Positions 8,146 to 18,612 are shown, numbered from the stretch's first letter. The stretch is 64,000 nucleotides of DNA from Bacteroidota bacterium (GCA_016715945.1 JADJXJ010000001.1:1240001-1304000), one strand, 5' to 3'. Numbers and translations are program-made. The notes: generated by a model from the sequence alone, not told the origin.

Positions 8146-9486
8146 TCAAAGGCCCAGATACCAGTTTGCCACTGAGAAATAGATGATTACACCTGTGATA
8201 TCGGCGATGGAGGTAATCAGAGGGGCGCTGGCCGTGGCAGGGTCAACTTTAAAACGTGTGAAAATAAACGGCAACAACATCCCGATCACACTTCCGCTCA
8301 TCACAACAAGCACCATCGTCAGGGCCACAATAACAATGATTTCCGGAGCACGAAAGCTGGCCACGGCTGCAACGCCCACTGCCATGGTAAGGCCCAGCAT
8401 AAACGAAACCATGACTTCTTTTCCTATGAGTTTGTACCAGTCGGACAGTTCCACATCACCCACCGCCAATGAGCGGATCATCAGTGTGGCCGATTGCGAA
8501 CCGGCATTGCCTCCGCTGTCGATGAGCAAGGGCAGAAAAAATACCAGCGAAACCATCGACTGAATGACATCCTCAAAACTTGCAATTGCGGCACCACTGA
8601 AAACATTCATAAAAACAAGCGCCACAAGCCATACGATGCGTTTTTTGTAGAGCAAAGCCAACGACTGACGAAGCGGATTGCCGATATCGTCACCCAGCGA
8701 ACCAAACTTATGGAAGTCCTCGGTGGTTTCCTCTTCCACAACGTCCATGATGTCGTCCACTGTAACGATGCCCAGCAGCACACCCTCATCGTTAATTACG
8801 GGCAGTGCCACCCTGTCGTAATCACGAAAGGTTTGTGCAGCCGTTTCCTGGTCATCCGTAGGCTTCAGGGCCACAAAACGGTAGTCCATGAGCTCGCTGA
8901 CCGTTTGATCGGGCCGGGCAAGGATGAGTTGCTTTATTTTGATGTCATCCAGCAGGCGCCAGTTGCCATCAACCACATACACCACATTGAGGGTTTCCGA
9001 ATTGCGCCCGTACTGCCGGATATGTGAAAACGCGCGCTCTATGGTCCACTCCGGTCGCAACGCCACATATTCGGGCGTCATAAGCCTGCCGACACTATCG
9101 TCGGGATAACCAAGCAACTGGACGGCTGTTTTACGCTCTTCGGGCGAAAGCATCTGGATCAGGGGCTGCAGCACATTGCCCGGTAATTCTTCGAAAAAGG
9201 CCGTGCGGTCGTCGGGTTCGATGTCGTTGAGCAGGTCTTTGAGCTTTCTGTTTTTGTGGGCAAGACCCTCAATGATGTCTTGCTGCTTCTCGTGCGAAAG
9301 CAGCTGAAATACTTCCTTGGCCTGGCTTCGGTTGAGCAGGCGAAAAACCACTACTACATCATCCTCGGGCAGGTACTCAATGAGATCGGCAATGTCAACA
9401 GCATCCATCCTGTCGATGCTGATTTTCAATACCTTCCAGTCTTTTCGACGGATCAGTTCAGAAAAGTCACGTGCAACAGTTACCAT
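8146..9486 (-). CDS. mgtE: MgtE-family magnesium transporter
   Basis: This is a 446-residue inner-membrane Mg2+ channel/transporter of normal length for the family. The order is an N-terminal MgtE helical domain (to about residue 125), a CBS pair (about 130-250, including LPVINDEGVLLGIVTVDDIMD), and five hydrophobic segments in the C-terminal 180 residues. The pore region LLIDSGGNAGSQSATLMIR is characteristic. The cytosolic N and CBS domains normally sense Mg2+ and gate the pore. Start at ATG 9486 is supported by an unusually good purine-rich AGGAGG about 10 bp upstream. A strong promoter lies about 120 bp upstream, leaving a leader of roughly 110 nt; I see no M-box-like structure in it. Confidence 0.95.
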   Translation of the reverse strand: MVTVARDFSELIRRKDWKVLKISIDRMDAVDIADLIEYLPEDDVVVVFRLLNRSQAKEVFQLLSHEKQQDIIEGLAHKNRKLKDLLNDIEPDDRTAFFEELPGNVLQPLIQMLSPEERKTAVQLLGYPDDSVGRLMTPEYVALRPEWTIERAFSHIRQYGRNSETLNVVYVVDGNWRLLDDIKIKQLILARPDQTVSELMDYRFVALKPTDDQETAAQTFRDYDRVALPVINDEGVLLGIVTVDDIMDVVEEETTEDFHKFGSLGDDIGNPLRQSLALLYKKRIVWLVALVFMNVFSGAAIASFEDVIQSMVSLVFFLPLLIDSGGNAGSQSATLMIRSLAVGDVELSDWYKLIGKEVMVSFMLGLTMAVGVAAVASFRAPEIIVIVALTMVLVVMSGSVIGMLLPFIFTRFKVDPATASAPLITSIADITGVIIYFSVANWYLGL

Positions 9487-9605
9487 AAACTGGCCTCCTT
9501 TTTTTGGACTGCAAGGAAGCCAGATAGCCCCTTACAGCCGGGTTAGACAATCAAAACGCGCGGGATAAGGGTCGCTATCCATAACTGATTTTTTAAAACA
9601 GGCTA

Positions 9606-9636
9606 CAAAATTAGGCCATTTGGGTGACCTGCCAAA
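9606..9636 (-). promoter_or_regulatory. mgtE promoter (-33 and -7 boxes)
   Basis: On the minus strand TTTG (9633-9636) is followed after exactly 19 bp by TAATTTTG (9606-9613). This is a textbook Bacteroidota sigma-ABfr-type promoter. Transcription should start near 9599. Confidence 0.7.
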
Positions 9637-9660
9637 TTAAGTTTTGGCTGGGAATGATTT

Positions 9661-10176
9661 TTATTTGCGGGGCACAAATGTGTGAAAGCCCTTGAGCATA
9701 GCTTTCTCGCGGCCGGAGTATGCAGTAGCTTGATTATTCCCGGGCCATGTTTCGGTTTGCACAGCAAGAAAAATATTGAAATCCAGAAACTTCCTTTCGG
9801 CACTTAAGGTCTCCATATTTTTAAGCCTCTGGGCCGTCGTATGGTAAAGCACCATACCTGAACAGTTTCTGATAGGGTCGTGCACAATGGCATAGGAGCC
9901 GGAAAACCACTTATTGGTATTCAACGAAAAATTGGTAAAGCTAACAGCATACATGCCGTTGCGGAAAGTGAATTTAACATGAACGGAATCGTTGTAGAAG
10001 TAAAAGGAACGGTTGTTCGTAAGGTAGTCAATTTGTGCCGCTACTTCGGGCGCTGGAATACTGAAACCGGGTCGGTCAATGGCACAATAAAGCTTATGGT
10101 CTCCGGGGGCAGGGCCGGTCAGCCTGAACGCCACCACAACAAGCAAGCTTTTCAGCAAACCGGATCTGAGACTCAT
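9661..10176 (-). CDS. hypothetical secreted protein
   Basis: From ATG 10176 this is a 171-residue protein that begins with a plausible signal peptide (MSLRSGLLKSLLVVVAF). An alternative ATG at 10233 adds 19 residues and places a charged segment before the hydrophobic stretch, so I prefer the internal start. The mature region is rich in aromatic residues and Asn, and no family is recognised. It stands alone between mgtE and the divergent giant adhesin gene. It is probably periplasmic or surface-exposed, with unknown function. Confidence 0.6.
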   Translation of the reverse strand: MSLRSGLLKSLLVVVAFRLTGPAPGDHKLYCAIDRPGFSIPAPEVAAQIDYLTNNRSFYFYNDSVHVKFTFRNGMYAVSFTNFSLNTNKWFSGSYAIVHDPIRNCSGMVLYHTTAQRLKNMETLSAERKFLDFNIFLAVQTETWPGNNQATAYSGREKAMLKGFHTFVPRK

Positions 10177-10363
10177 CTGAATTGCCTTTTTGTACCTGCC
10201 CTTTAGATTGCTTGCAACAAAAAGCAGTTGCATATCAGAACGTTAAGGAATTTTTAAAAAAAATTGTTGACAGGTGTAAAAAGTAAAAAAAGCATAATGA
10301 CATCCTCACACATGATTAGCCCACAAGGAAGTTTACTGATTTAGCATACAGTTTGCAACCCGA

Positions 10364-10395
10364 TTTGAATTGAAAAACAGGAAGCTTTACATTTG
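10364..10395 (+). promoter_or_regulatory. promoter of the giant Ig-repeat protein gene
   Basis: TTTG (10364-10367) is followed after 20 bp by TACATTTG (10388-10395), a full -33/-7 match. The predicted transcript start near 10402 is about 45 bp upstream of ATG 10448. Confidence 0.65.
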
Positions 10396-10447
10396 CATCG
10401 CTTCAAAGTAGTTGTTAATCAGCTTTAGCGGGCTTATCTGTTTTATA

Positions 10448-13400
10448 ATGCACTGTTGCCATAAACCCTCCCGAGAGGTCATTTCCGTGCCACCGCCCAC
10501 GCGCATTCGTTGTGCGTTTATGTTGTTTTTAATGTTATGGCAGTTTGTGCCCCTGATTGCCCAGACACCTCCCGTAGTGATCAACAGCTACCGGGATTCG
10601 AACATAGATGCCGAGGAATGGACGGAACTTATTGTATTGCAAGACAATACAGACCTGCGTGGCTTTACGATCAGGGACAACAGCACAGCAGGCAACTGGC
10701 AACCTTTTGTACGGTTCAGGAATATTGATTTCTGGAATCACATGCGCAGGGGCACCATTATTGTACTTTTTCACCGGAACCCAGCTCCGGGAAGCGCTTT
10801 TGCCAATCAGCTGAATACCGGCAAGAGCGACGGTCACATTGCCTTGTCGCTCGAGAACACCGAATATTTCGAATATGAAGAAGGCGGAGGCTCGATGCCC
10901 CTGGCTTCCATGAGCCTGGCCATCAACGGGGATATGATACAGATACGCAACGCCTCAGGCGCCCATGTGCACGCCCTGGGCCACCGTGCTGATACCACCA
11001 CAAATTTCAATTACTGGTCTGCCCTGCCTAAACCCAAACTCAATCACAGGGCAAACCTTACCTCGTCAAATAAAGAAGCCGTAATGGTGGTTCCCGGCGC
11101 CAATCTGGATCAGTACGGATTCTTAAGCCCAATCAACGGCTTGACTTATACCCAGAAAGGGACCAAAAACCTGCCAGGTTTTCCGAACCAAGGCACAAGT
11201 GGACCAAATGCATCTTTCTGGCGCAGCCTGCGTCAACCTGATTGGATCAACCCAACGCTTACTGCTTCGTATAATGCCCAGAACCATCAGGTTAACCTGA
11301 GTTGGAACAGCCTCACCGACAGCTATCCAACCGACAATGTCCACGGATATATGGTGCTTCGCAGTGCAACAAATTCTTTTCAGGCTCCGCAGGATGGCGT
11401 AATTCATGGCGTTGGAAGCCAGGTAGGTAGCGCCACTGTGGTTGCTCTGATCAATGGCAGCCAAAATACCACTTTTACAGACAATCTGTCTGGTAACCCC
11501 ATCCCATGCGGTGGGCAATACTATTATCGCGTCTATGCTTTCCGGTACGGACCTGATGAAATTGACCAGGGCAGCGGACCTACCCGTGGGAGGGCCTACA
11601 ACGAAACTGCTTTTGCTGCTGCAAGCGCTGCAAATCCGGTTCCCGACGCTTCAATATCCATCACTGCAAGCAGTTACAATATCCTCCCCGGGACACAGGT
11701 TACGTTTACTGCAAGCCTGATCAATCCCGGCAACAATCCCACCATCACGTGGTATGTGGACGGGATTCAAAGACAGAGCGGCAGCTCATTGACATTTTCA
11801 TGGACTTTCACTGCCACAGCCACTGTAACAGCCACCTTGCAGTCGAGCCTGCCCTGCGCAGCCCCTGCCAGCGCTCCTCCGGTTCAGATTACAGTGACTG
11901 CCAATCCGTGCAATCCCGGAACTATTCTGGGCCAGGATGTCATCTGCCTCAACCAGACAGCCACATATGAAAGCAATGGCACGACCGGAGGGATATGGTC
12001 GGTGAGCAACGCATCTATAGCCCAGGTGAACAGCCAGGGAGTTGTAACTCCATTACAACCAGGCACTTTCACCTTATACTACACTGTGGATAACAGCTCG
12101 TGTACGGGTAATCCGGTGGCGAGCAAGCAGATTTTCATCAACCCGCTGCCCTATGCGGGACCTGATCGCCAGATCTGCAATACGCTGTCAACCACATTGC
12201 AAGGCAATGCTCCAATAGCCGGTCAGGCATTCTGGTCTCAGGTTGATGGAGCGAGTATTGCTGTATTCTCAGATAACACGTACCCTAATTCAACCGTTAC
12301 AGTTTCGGAATATGGGTCCTATATGTTTTCCTGGAACTTTGATAACTGTTCTCCACCTGATTTTGTCATAATCACATTTTTGCCTCTCCAGCAGCTTTCG
12401 GTTTCAGTTGCACCACAAACGCCTCAAACCTGCCCCGGACAAAGCATCACCTTCACCGCCACACCTTCGCACCTAGGTTCTAACAATATTTTTCAATGGT
12501 TTCACAATGGTCAGCTGGTCGGTAGCAACAACCCCGGCTACACGCTGCTGAATCCGCAGGACGGAGATCAAGTGGGGGTGCAATACCAGACCGATGCCTT
12601 TTGTCTGGCATCGTCCAATGCAAGCGCGGGTCCTGTGCTTGTGACCGTGCCTCCGGAGGCCATTGCCCCGTCATTTGCCACGGCATCGCATACCAACATT
12701 TGCAGCAATTTCGGAGCGCAGATCACACTGACAGCTTTTGGAGGTTCCGGTGTGGAACTTCGCTGGTACGAAGGGAGTTGCGGAGGCAATTATATTGGTT
12801 CGGGTACAGATCTCGACATACCGCCCCCAACGCAAACTACCACATATTATGCGCGCTGGGAGACCCCCGGCTGCGGCGAAAGCCCTTGCCAAAGTGTGAC
12901 CATCGAGGTTGCTCCTCCCGTTGCTCCGACCATCAACATCGCAGCCAACGAGACCAGTATTTGCGAAAACGAAACAGTAACTTTTGTTGCCGAAGCCAAC
13001 CATCCAGGTCAGAACCCTGTTTATCAATGGTTTAAAAACGGACAGCCGGTAGGCGACAATGCCCCGGTCTATGCTGCCGAAGCCTGGCAAAATGGTGATG
13101 CGGTGCAATGCCAGCTCATCAGCGATGCATTTTGTGCCAGCCCAAACCAGGTGGTATCGAACACGATCGTTTTGAATGTCAGCCCATTGATCATACCAGC
13201 AATTCGGATTGGCACAAGCAGCACCGAAGTTTGTGCCGGCAGCCTGGTGCATTTTACTATAACCGAAATGGCGGGAGGTGGGGCAAACCCGCAATTTCAA
13301 TGGTTTGTGAATGGCGTGGCTGCCACCGGTGCAACACAAAACACTTTCAGCATACAGGCTTCGGGCAGCTTCAGCGTGTATTGCAGCCTGATCCCCGATG

Positions 13401-16400
13401 TGCAATGTCCGGCTGTCCCATACGAAAACTCAAATGTCCTTCAGATCAACGTAACCCAACAAGTTGATCCTTCTATCAGCATAACGACAGGTCAGAGCCA
13501 GGTTTGCGAAGGCACACCGGTGAGCTTCGAAGCAGCCATCACGGGCGGCGGCGACAATCCGGCTTTTCTATGGCGGGTAAATGGCCAGCCGGCTGGGAAC
13601 CAGCCTACATTCACTCATCACAATCCCGCCAACGGCGATCTGGTGGATTGCGTGCTCAGCTCAAATGCTGCATGCGCTTCCGTACCCACGGTTGTATCCA
13701 ACAGTATCACGCTGGAAGTCAGTCCCAATGTCATGGTTTCGGCCATTATTTCGTCACCCCAATACACCGCACCCATATGTCAGGGCAGCAGTATTGAGTT
13801 TATGTCCAGCACATCGAACGGCGGAATAGCCCCTGGTTACCAATGGTACATCAATGGTAACCCAGCGGGAAACAGTCCGGATCTGACATACACATTCACT
13901 CAGCCCGGACAATACCAGGTAAGTCTTGAGTTTAGCTCATCGCTCAGCTGTACTTTTCAGAATCCGGTATTATCCAACATCCTGGCAGTAGAAGTGATGC
14001 CTCAGGTGGAGGCTTCCGTGCAGGTTTCTGCTTCGCAGACTGCAATGTGCGAGAATACGGAAGTCGTGCTCACTGCCATGCCGGCAAATGCCGGCCAATC
14101 CCCGGAGTACAGATGGTTCAGAAACGGCAACCTTTTTCAGAACACATCTGTAAACCATTTAGTTATATCCGCACTACCCGGCGACATCTGGCAGGTGGAA
14201 CTCATTTCGTCGGCTCAATGTGTGGTGAACTCTCCTGCCTTATCCGAACCACTCGGCCTTGAAGTAGATCCTATGCCGATGGCACCCGAAATCATTACCG
14301 CCAGCCAAACGCAGATTTGTCCGAACACCACGGAACCTATCGTCCTGACTGCACAGGGTGGTGCCGGCCAACAATTGGTTTGGTTTGAGGGCAACTGTGG
14401 AGAAAATCCCGTTGGTAACGCAAATCCATTGATTATCAATCCTCCACAACAAAGCGCCAACTTTTTCGCCCGTTACCAGTCCGGTTTATGCCCTCCAAGT
14501 GCTTGCGCTCAGATAGAAATCACGGTGAGCGACCTGATTGTTCCACAGGTGCAAATTTCCGGGCCTGACGGAGCCGTATGCCAGGGCGAGACAGCTGTGT
14601 TCCAGGTTCAGTCGCAGAGCGGTCAAGGCAGTTTGCCCACTTACGACTGGCTGGTCAATGGTGTGGCACAAGGTATCAACAGCCATACTTTCAGCTATAT
14701 GCCATCAAACAACGATGTGGTGCAATGCCAAATGCAAAGCTCAGAGGCCTGTGCACAACCCGGTACCGTCCTGTCTGAGCCTCTTGTTGTGAATGTGACC
14801 CAGGCTGTTCAACCTTTGGTAAGCATCAGCCCGCAAAGTGATACCGTTTGTTTTCTGCAGCCCATTCAGATCAGTTCCAATTTCATCAACTCCGGCAATG
14901 CTCCCACCTATCAGTGGATGATCAACAACAACCATCTTGGACAAACGGGCCCGGAGCTCAACTGGTTTGCACCTGCTCCCGGCAACTACCAGATTTATCT
15001 GCTGGCCACTTCATCTTTGGCCTGTGTGGCAAGTCCGACGGCATTCTCGCAAACTGTTACAATAACCGTGCTCCCGAATGTTGTGCCCACGATCAGTATC
15101 AGCACACCGGCCAATCAACTTTGTTCCGGACAGGAAGCAATCCTTGAAGCTGCGGCAGAAAATCCCGGACAACAACCTGTTTTTCAGTGGTTTGTAAATG
15201 GTTCGCCATTGAGCGGCGCCAATAATCCAACTTTGACCTATGTGCCTGCCGATGGCGATCTGGTGTATTGCCAGATGGTCTCGTCGGCCCGTTGTGCCGA
15301 ACCGGTTGTGGTCACTTCCAACAGCATCAGCTTTGGGGTGAGCAGCATTGTGGAGCCTGTGGCACAAGTGCAAACCAACAGCACCCAGGTTTGCGAGCAA
15401 AGCACGGCCGTGTTCACCGCAGTTTTCACCGGAGGTGGCGAACAGGCGCTCATCGAGTGGTTTGTCAACGAAAGCCCTGCGGGTTCTGGTCTCACTTTGT
15501 CTATTATTCCGCAGCACAACGATCATATCTATTACCGGCTCACTTCCAGCCTGGCCTGCGCGCAGCCCTCAGTAGTTTATTCCGATACCCTGAGCATTCA
15601 CGTAAATCCGCTGCTGACGCCTGAGGTCAACATCCAGGCGTCGGCCAGTCAGGTATGCGCAGGCAACGCAGTATCATTTAGCGCTTTAGCTGTAAATGGC
15701 GGATCGACACCTCAGTACAACTGGTTTGTGAACGGAAACCTTCAACCCGGCAATGGCCCGGAATTAATCTACACCCCTGAAAACATGGATGTTGTGCATT
15801 GCGAGATGGTTTCATCCGAGCAATGTTTGAGCCAGCCTTCGGCCACATCGCCTGAGCTTGTGATGGTGGTTGAACCGGTGTTTGAACCTGCAATCTCGAT
15901 TGAAACCACCCAAACTACTTATTGCGAAGGTGACGAAGTCATAATTACTGCTTTAGTGAATCAAGCTGGTCTGGCAGATGTGTATCAGTGGTTTGTTGAC
16001 GGCCAGATAACAGGCGAAAACAGTCCGCAGTTAACAATAACAGCAGTCGGAACTCAGCAAATTCGATGTGTATTGACCAGTTCGGTGAACTGTGCCCTGC
16101 CCTTGCAGGTGAGTTCTGAAGTTCTATGGGTCGAGGCGCTGCCCGTGCTGGTTCCCCAGATTAGCATCAGCGCCCAGCAACAAGAGGTCTGCCAGGGTAC
16201 TACGGTCAATTTTGAATCCACGATTCAGCATGGAGGCAACAACCCTGTTTATTCGTGGAGCGTCAACGGTCAACTACTTGGAAATCAAGCTACTTTCAGC
16301 TATCAACCTGCTGACGAAGACCAGGTGCAATGCGTGCTGCTGTCGGATTACGCCTGTGCCAGTCCGCCCCAGACAGCCTCAGAAATTGTGCTGATGCATG

Positions 16401-17797
16401 TTTCGGAAAACCTGGACCTGCACCTCGAGAAAACCAATGCCGGATGCAACGGCAGTGAAGGTGCCATTGCAGCAACGGGCATACAGGGAAAGCCCCCATA
16501 TAAATATCGCATTGATAATCATACCGAATGGCAGGAATCGGGCAACTTCACTGCTGTGTTACCCGGCAGCTATGTCGTTCGGATCGAGGATATCTACGGC
16601 TGTCAGGCCACCCAGGAAGTTGTAATTGAAACTGAAACCGGTCCGGTAATTACCGACGTGATGCAGGTTCCGGCCTCCAATGGATTCAACAATGCCAGCG
16701 TGCACATTCAGGCCAGCGGAGCTGAGCCTTTATCTTACTCTGTGAACGAAATAGACTGGCAGTCTTCGCCCATCTTTTCCAACCTGCCACAGGGCGGGTT
16801 GACCCTCTACGTACGCGATGCCAATGGATGCATCACAAGTCAGACCATTGATATTGAATCACTTCCCGTGAATATCAGTGCCGGTCAGGCAAGCGGTTGC
16901 AAGGGAAATACCCTTCCAGTGCCAGTGTCAACGGATGGTTTCGCGGGCGTAACACGCCTCATGCTCGAGATGAAATACGACGACAAGCTCCTGCAGTTTA
17001 ATGGCCCTTCTCAGATTCATACGGTATTTGCCTCAGCCAATACAACTATCACAAACTTTCAAGGAGGCTTCCGCATATTGATCGAAAACTCCAATGGCAT
17101 CCACATGCCAGGTGGTGGCACCATGATGTATCTGAATTTCGTTGCATTGGCCGCAGGCAGCAGCATATTGAAATGGGAAGCTGTTTCGGCCATTCAGACA
17201 CAGCATCAGGCTGTGGCGCCGGCCAATTTCCTGAATGGGCAGGCGACCATCTGGCCTGCGCCCGAAATCACCATGCCCGACACTTACCGGCAGTGCCTGG
17301 GCAAGCCACTGGAAATCAAGCCATCAATTGAAGGGGACTACACCCTTCTGAACTGGACCATACCCGGCGGCGGCAACAGCCAGTCGGCTTACCTCAGTTT
17401 CGGGCAAACTTTGTGGAACCATGAAGGAAATTACCAACTCACAGCCATTAACAATTTTGGTTGCGAAACCACCGCCAGTACCACGCTCATCGTATTGCCT
17501 TGCGAGGCTGAACTCCCGGTTCCCAACGCATTCCGACCCGACTCACCTATTGTTGAAAATCAAACCTTTAAGCCATACTTCGGACAAGCTGTGCCGCTTT
17601 CGTACCATCTAAAGATTTTCAACCGCTGGGGGGCAATGGTTTTCGAAACTTCCGACCATAACCAAGGCTGGGATGGCAGGTACAACGGTCAGGCAGCCCC
17701 TGCCGGCACTTACATCTGGGTTATCCAATATTCTGCCATGGGCCTGGATGGGCCGTTTGAAAGCACGAAAAAAGGGACGCTCACCTTGTTGCGTTAG
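10448..17797 (+). CDS. giant secreted Ig-like-repeat protein with T9SS type B (CHU_C) sorting domain
   Basis: This is a surface or extracellular protein of about 2,450 residues. A late signal peptide ends in FVPLIAQ. ATG 10448 gives a long N-region; ATG 10520 and TTG 10412 are alternatives. Next come a lamin-tail-like domain (VINSYRDSNIDAEEWTELI), an FN3-like module and about 17 Ig/PKD-like modules of 80-95 residues. Most share the pattern VCxG...F.A...QWFVNG...GD.VxC...S..C...P...SN. Two SprB-like repeats, a cohesin-like domain (GFAGVTRLMLEMKYDD...) and a final Ig-like module precede the C-terminal gliding-motility-type domain (FNRWGAMVFETSD, GWDGRYNGQAAPAGTYIW). That domain is the T9SS type B export signal. 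The likely role is adhesion or matrix binding; the ligand is unknown. It is a single-gene unit with its own promoter. Confidence 0.9.
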   Translation: MHCCHKPSREVISVPPPTRIRCAFMLFLMLWQFVPLIAQTPPVVINSYRDSNIDAEEWTELIVLQDNTDLRGFTIRDNSTAGNWQPFVRFRNIDFWNHMRRGTIIVLFHRNPAPGSAFANQLNTGKSDGHIALSLENTEYFEYEEGGGSMPLASMSLAINGDMIQIRNASGAHVHALGHRADTTTNFNYWSALPKPKLNHRANLTSSNKEAVMVVPGANLDQYGFLSPINGLTYTQKGTKNLPGFPNQGTSGPNASFWRSLRQPDWINPTLTASYNAQNHQVNLSWNSLTDSYPTDNVHGYMVLRSATNSFQAPQDGVIHGVGSQVGSATVVALINGSQNTTFTDNLSGNPIPCGGQYYYRVYAFRYGPDEIDQGSGPTRGRAYNETAFAAASAANPVPDASISITASSYNILPGTQVTFTASLINPGNNPTITWYVDGIQRQSGSSLTFSWTFTATATVTATLQSSLPCAAPASAPPVQITVTANPCNPGTILGQDVICLNQTATYESNGTTGGIWSVSNASIAQVNSQGVVTPLQPGTFTLYYTVDNSSCTGNPVASKQIFINPLPYAGPDRQICNTLSTTLQGNAPIAGQAFWSQVDGASIAVFSDNTYPNSTVTVSEYGSYMFSWNFDNCSPPDFVIITFLPLQQLSVSVAPQTPQTCPGQSITFTATPSHLGSNNIFQWFHNGQLVGSNNPGYTLLNPQDGDQVGVQYQTDAFCLASSNASAGPVLVTVPPEAIAPSFATASHTNICSNFGAQITLTAFGGSGVELRWYEGSCGGNYIGSGTDLDIPPPTQTTTYYARWETPGCGESPCQSVTIEVAPPVAPTINIAANETSICENETVTFVAEANHPGQNPVYQWFKNGQPVGDNAPVYAAEAWQNGDAVQCQLISDAFCASPNQVVSNTIVLNVSPLIIPAIRIGTSSTEVCAGSLVHFTITEMAGGGANPQFQWFVNGVAATGATQNTFSIQASGSFSVYCSLIPDVQCPAVPYENSNVLQINVTQQVDPSISITTGQSQVCEGTPVSFEAAITGGGDNPAFLWRVNGQPAGNQPTFTHHNPANGDLVDCVLSSNAACASVPTVVSNSITLEVSPNVMVSAIISSPQYTAPICQGSSIEFMSSTSNGGIAPGYQWYINGNPAGNSPDLTYTFTQPGQYQVSLEFSSSLSCTFQNPVLSNILAVEVMPQVEASVQVSASQTAMCENTEVVLTAMPANAGQSPEYRWFRNGNLFQNTSVNHLVISALPGDIWQVELISSAQCVVNSPALSEPLGLEVDPMPMAPEIITASQTQICPNTTEPIVLTAQGGAGQQLVWFEGNCGENPVGNANPLIINPPQQSANFFARYQSGLCPPSACAQIEITVSDLIVPQVQISGPDGAVCQGETAVFQVQSQSGQGSLPTYDWLVNGVAQGINSHTFSYMPSNNDVVQCQMQSSEACAQPGTVLSEPLVVNVTQAVQPLVSISPQSDTVCFLQPIQISSNFINSGNAPTYQWMINNNHLGQTGPELNWFAPAPGNYQIYLLATSSLACVASPTAFSQTVTITVLPNVVPTISISTPANQLCSGQEAILEAAAENPGQQPVFQWFVNGSPLSGANNPTLTYVPADGDLVYCQMVSSARCAEPVVVTSNSISFGVSSIVEPVAQVQTNSTQVCEQSTAVFTAVFTGGGEQALIEWFVNESPAGSGLTLSIIPQHNDHIYYRLTSSLACAQPSVVYSDTLSIHVNPLLTPEVNIQASASQVCAGNAVSFSALAVNGGSTPQYNWFVNGNLQPGNGPELIYTPENMDVVHCEMVSSEQCLSQPSATSPELVMVVEPVFEPAISIETTQTTYCEGDEVIITALVNQAGLADVYQWFVDGQITGENSPQLTITAVGTQQIRCVLTSSVNCALPLQVSSEVLWVEALPVLVPQISISAQQQEVCQGTTVNFESTIQHGGNNPVYSWSVNGQLLGNQATFSYQPADEDQVQCVLLSDYACASPPQTASEIVLMHVSENLDLHLEKTNAGCNGSEGAIAATGIQGKPPYKYRIDNHTEWQESGNFTAVLPGSYVVRIEDIYGCQATQEVVIETETGPVITDVMQVPASNGFNNASVHIQASGAEPLSYSVNEIDWQSSPIFSNLPQGGLTLYVRDANGCITSQTIDIESLPVNISAGQASGCKGNTLPVPVSTDGFAGVTRLMLEMKYDDKLLQFNGPSQIHTVFASANTTITNFQGGFRILIENSNGIHMPGGGTMMYLNFVALAAGSSILKWEAVSAIQTQHQAVAPANFLNGQATIWPAPEITMPDTYRQCLGKPLEIKPSIEGDYTLLNWTIPGGGNSQSAYLSFGQTLWNHEGNYQLTAINNFGCETTASTTLIVLPCEAELPVPNAFRPDSPIVENQTFKPYFGQAVPLSYHLKIFNRWGAMVFETSDHNQGWDGRYNGQAAPAGTYIWVIQYSAMGLDGPFESTKKGTLTLLR

Positions 17798-17830
17798 CGC
17801 CCCCTTTCCTCAATGTTAATGTATTATGTT

Positions 17831-18541
17831 TCAGGCCATATTGGTATAAACAGCCTGCACGTCATCGTCCTCCTCAATGCGGTCGATCAGCCGCTCGATA
17901 TCAGCCCTTTGTTCTTCAGTAAACTCCACAGGGGTAACCGGAAAACGCTGCAGGTTGGCCTTGATGATTTCCATACCCAGTTCCTCCAGTGCATGGTGCA
18001 GGTTGCCAAAGTCCTTGTAGTCGGCATAGGCGTAAATGACATCTTCGTGCTGCTCGATTTCCTCCAGACCTGCATCAATCAGCTGTAGTTCAAGCTCTTC
18101 CAGATCAACTCCGGGTTTTGGTTTGAATTCAAAAACAGCTTTGCGGCTAAACATGAACTCGAGCGAGCCATTGGGCACAAGCGATCCACCCACCTTGTTG
18201 AAATATGATTTCACATTGGCCACGGTGCGGGTGGTATTGTCGGTGGCGCATTCCACGTACATCAGCACGCCATGCGGTCCTTTGCCTTCATAAACCACCT
18301 CTACCATTGTGTCGGCATCTTTGCCCAGAGCGCGTTTTATGGCAGCTTCAATATTATCCTTGGGCATGTTTTCGGCCTTGGCATTCAGGATGGCATTGCG
18401 CAATCTGGGGTTCAGTTCGGGATCAGGACCACCTTCCTTGGCTGCAATGGTGATCAGTTTCCCCAGTTTGGGGAATACCTTCGACATTTTGTCCCAACGT
18501 TTTTCCTTGGCCGCGCGGCGGTATTCAAAAGCTCTGCCCAT
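17831..18541 (-). CDS. YebC/PmpR-family protein (translation/transcription factor)
   Basis: This is a 236-residue cytoplasmic protein with the family's opening (MGRAFEYRRAAKEKRWDKMSK...FPKLGKLI..AAKEGG.DP..NPRLR.AI..AKA.NMPKDNIE.AIKR). It has full length and the usual acidic C-terminal half. YebC-family members have been described both as DNA-binding regulators and, more recently, as ribosome-associated factors that help with difficult peptide bonds. Which role applies here cannot be read from sequence. It converges on the giant adhesin gene with a 33-bp gap and is divergent from rmuC. Confidence 0.93.
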   Translation of the reverse strand: MGRAFEYRRAAKEKRWDKMSKVFPKLGKLITIAAKEGGPDPELNPRLRNAILNAKAENMPKDNIEAAIKRALGKDADTMVEVVYEGKGPHGVLMYVECATDNTTRTVANVKSYFNKVGGSLVPNGSLEFMFSRKAVFEFKPKPGVDLEELELQLIDAGLEEIEQHEDVIYAYADYKDFGNLHHALEELGMEIIKANLQRFPVTPVEFTEEQRADIERLIDRIEEDDDVQAVYTNMA

Positions 18542-18580
18542 ATGTATCAGGTGTTGAAGTTAAGATGTAATTTAGGGCTG

Positions 18581-18612
18581 CAAAATTAAGGAACATCGGC
18601 CACAAGGTCAAA
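18581..18612 (-). promoter_or_regulatory. yebC promoter (-33 and -7 boxes)
   Basis: On the minus strand TTTG (18609-18612) and TAATTTTG (18581-18588) are separated by 20 bp. The -7 box is 39 bp upstream of the yebC ATG. Confidence 0.6.

Noticed and set aside
9487..9605. M-box (ykoK) magnesium riboswitch before mgtE
   Set aside because: Leader lacks the conserved M-box helices and has no terminator hairpin.
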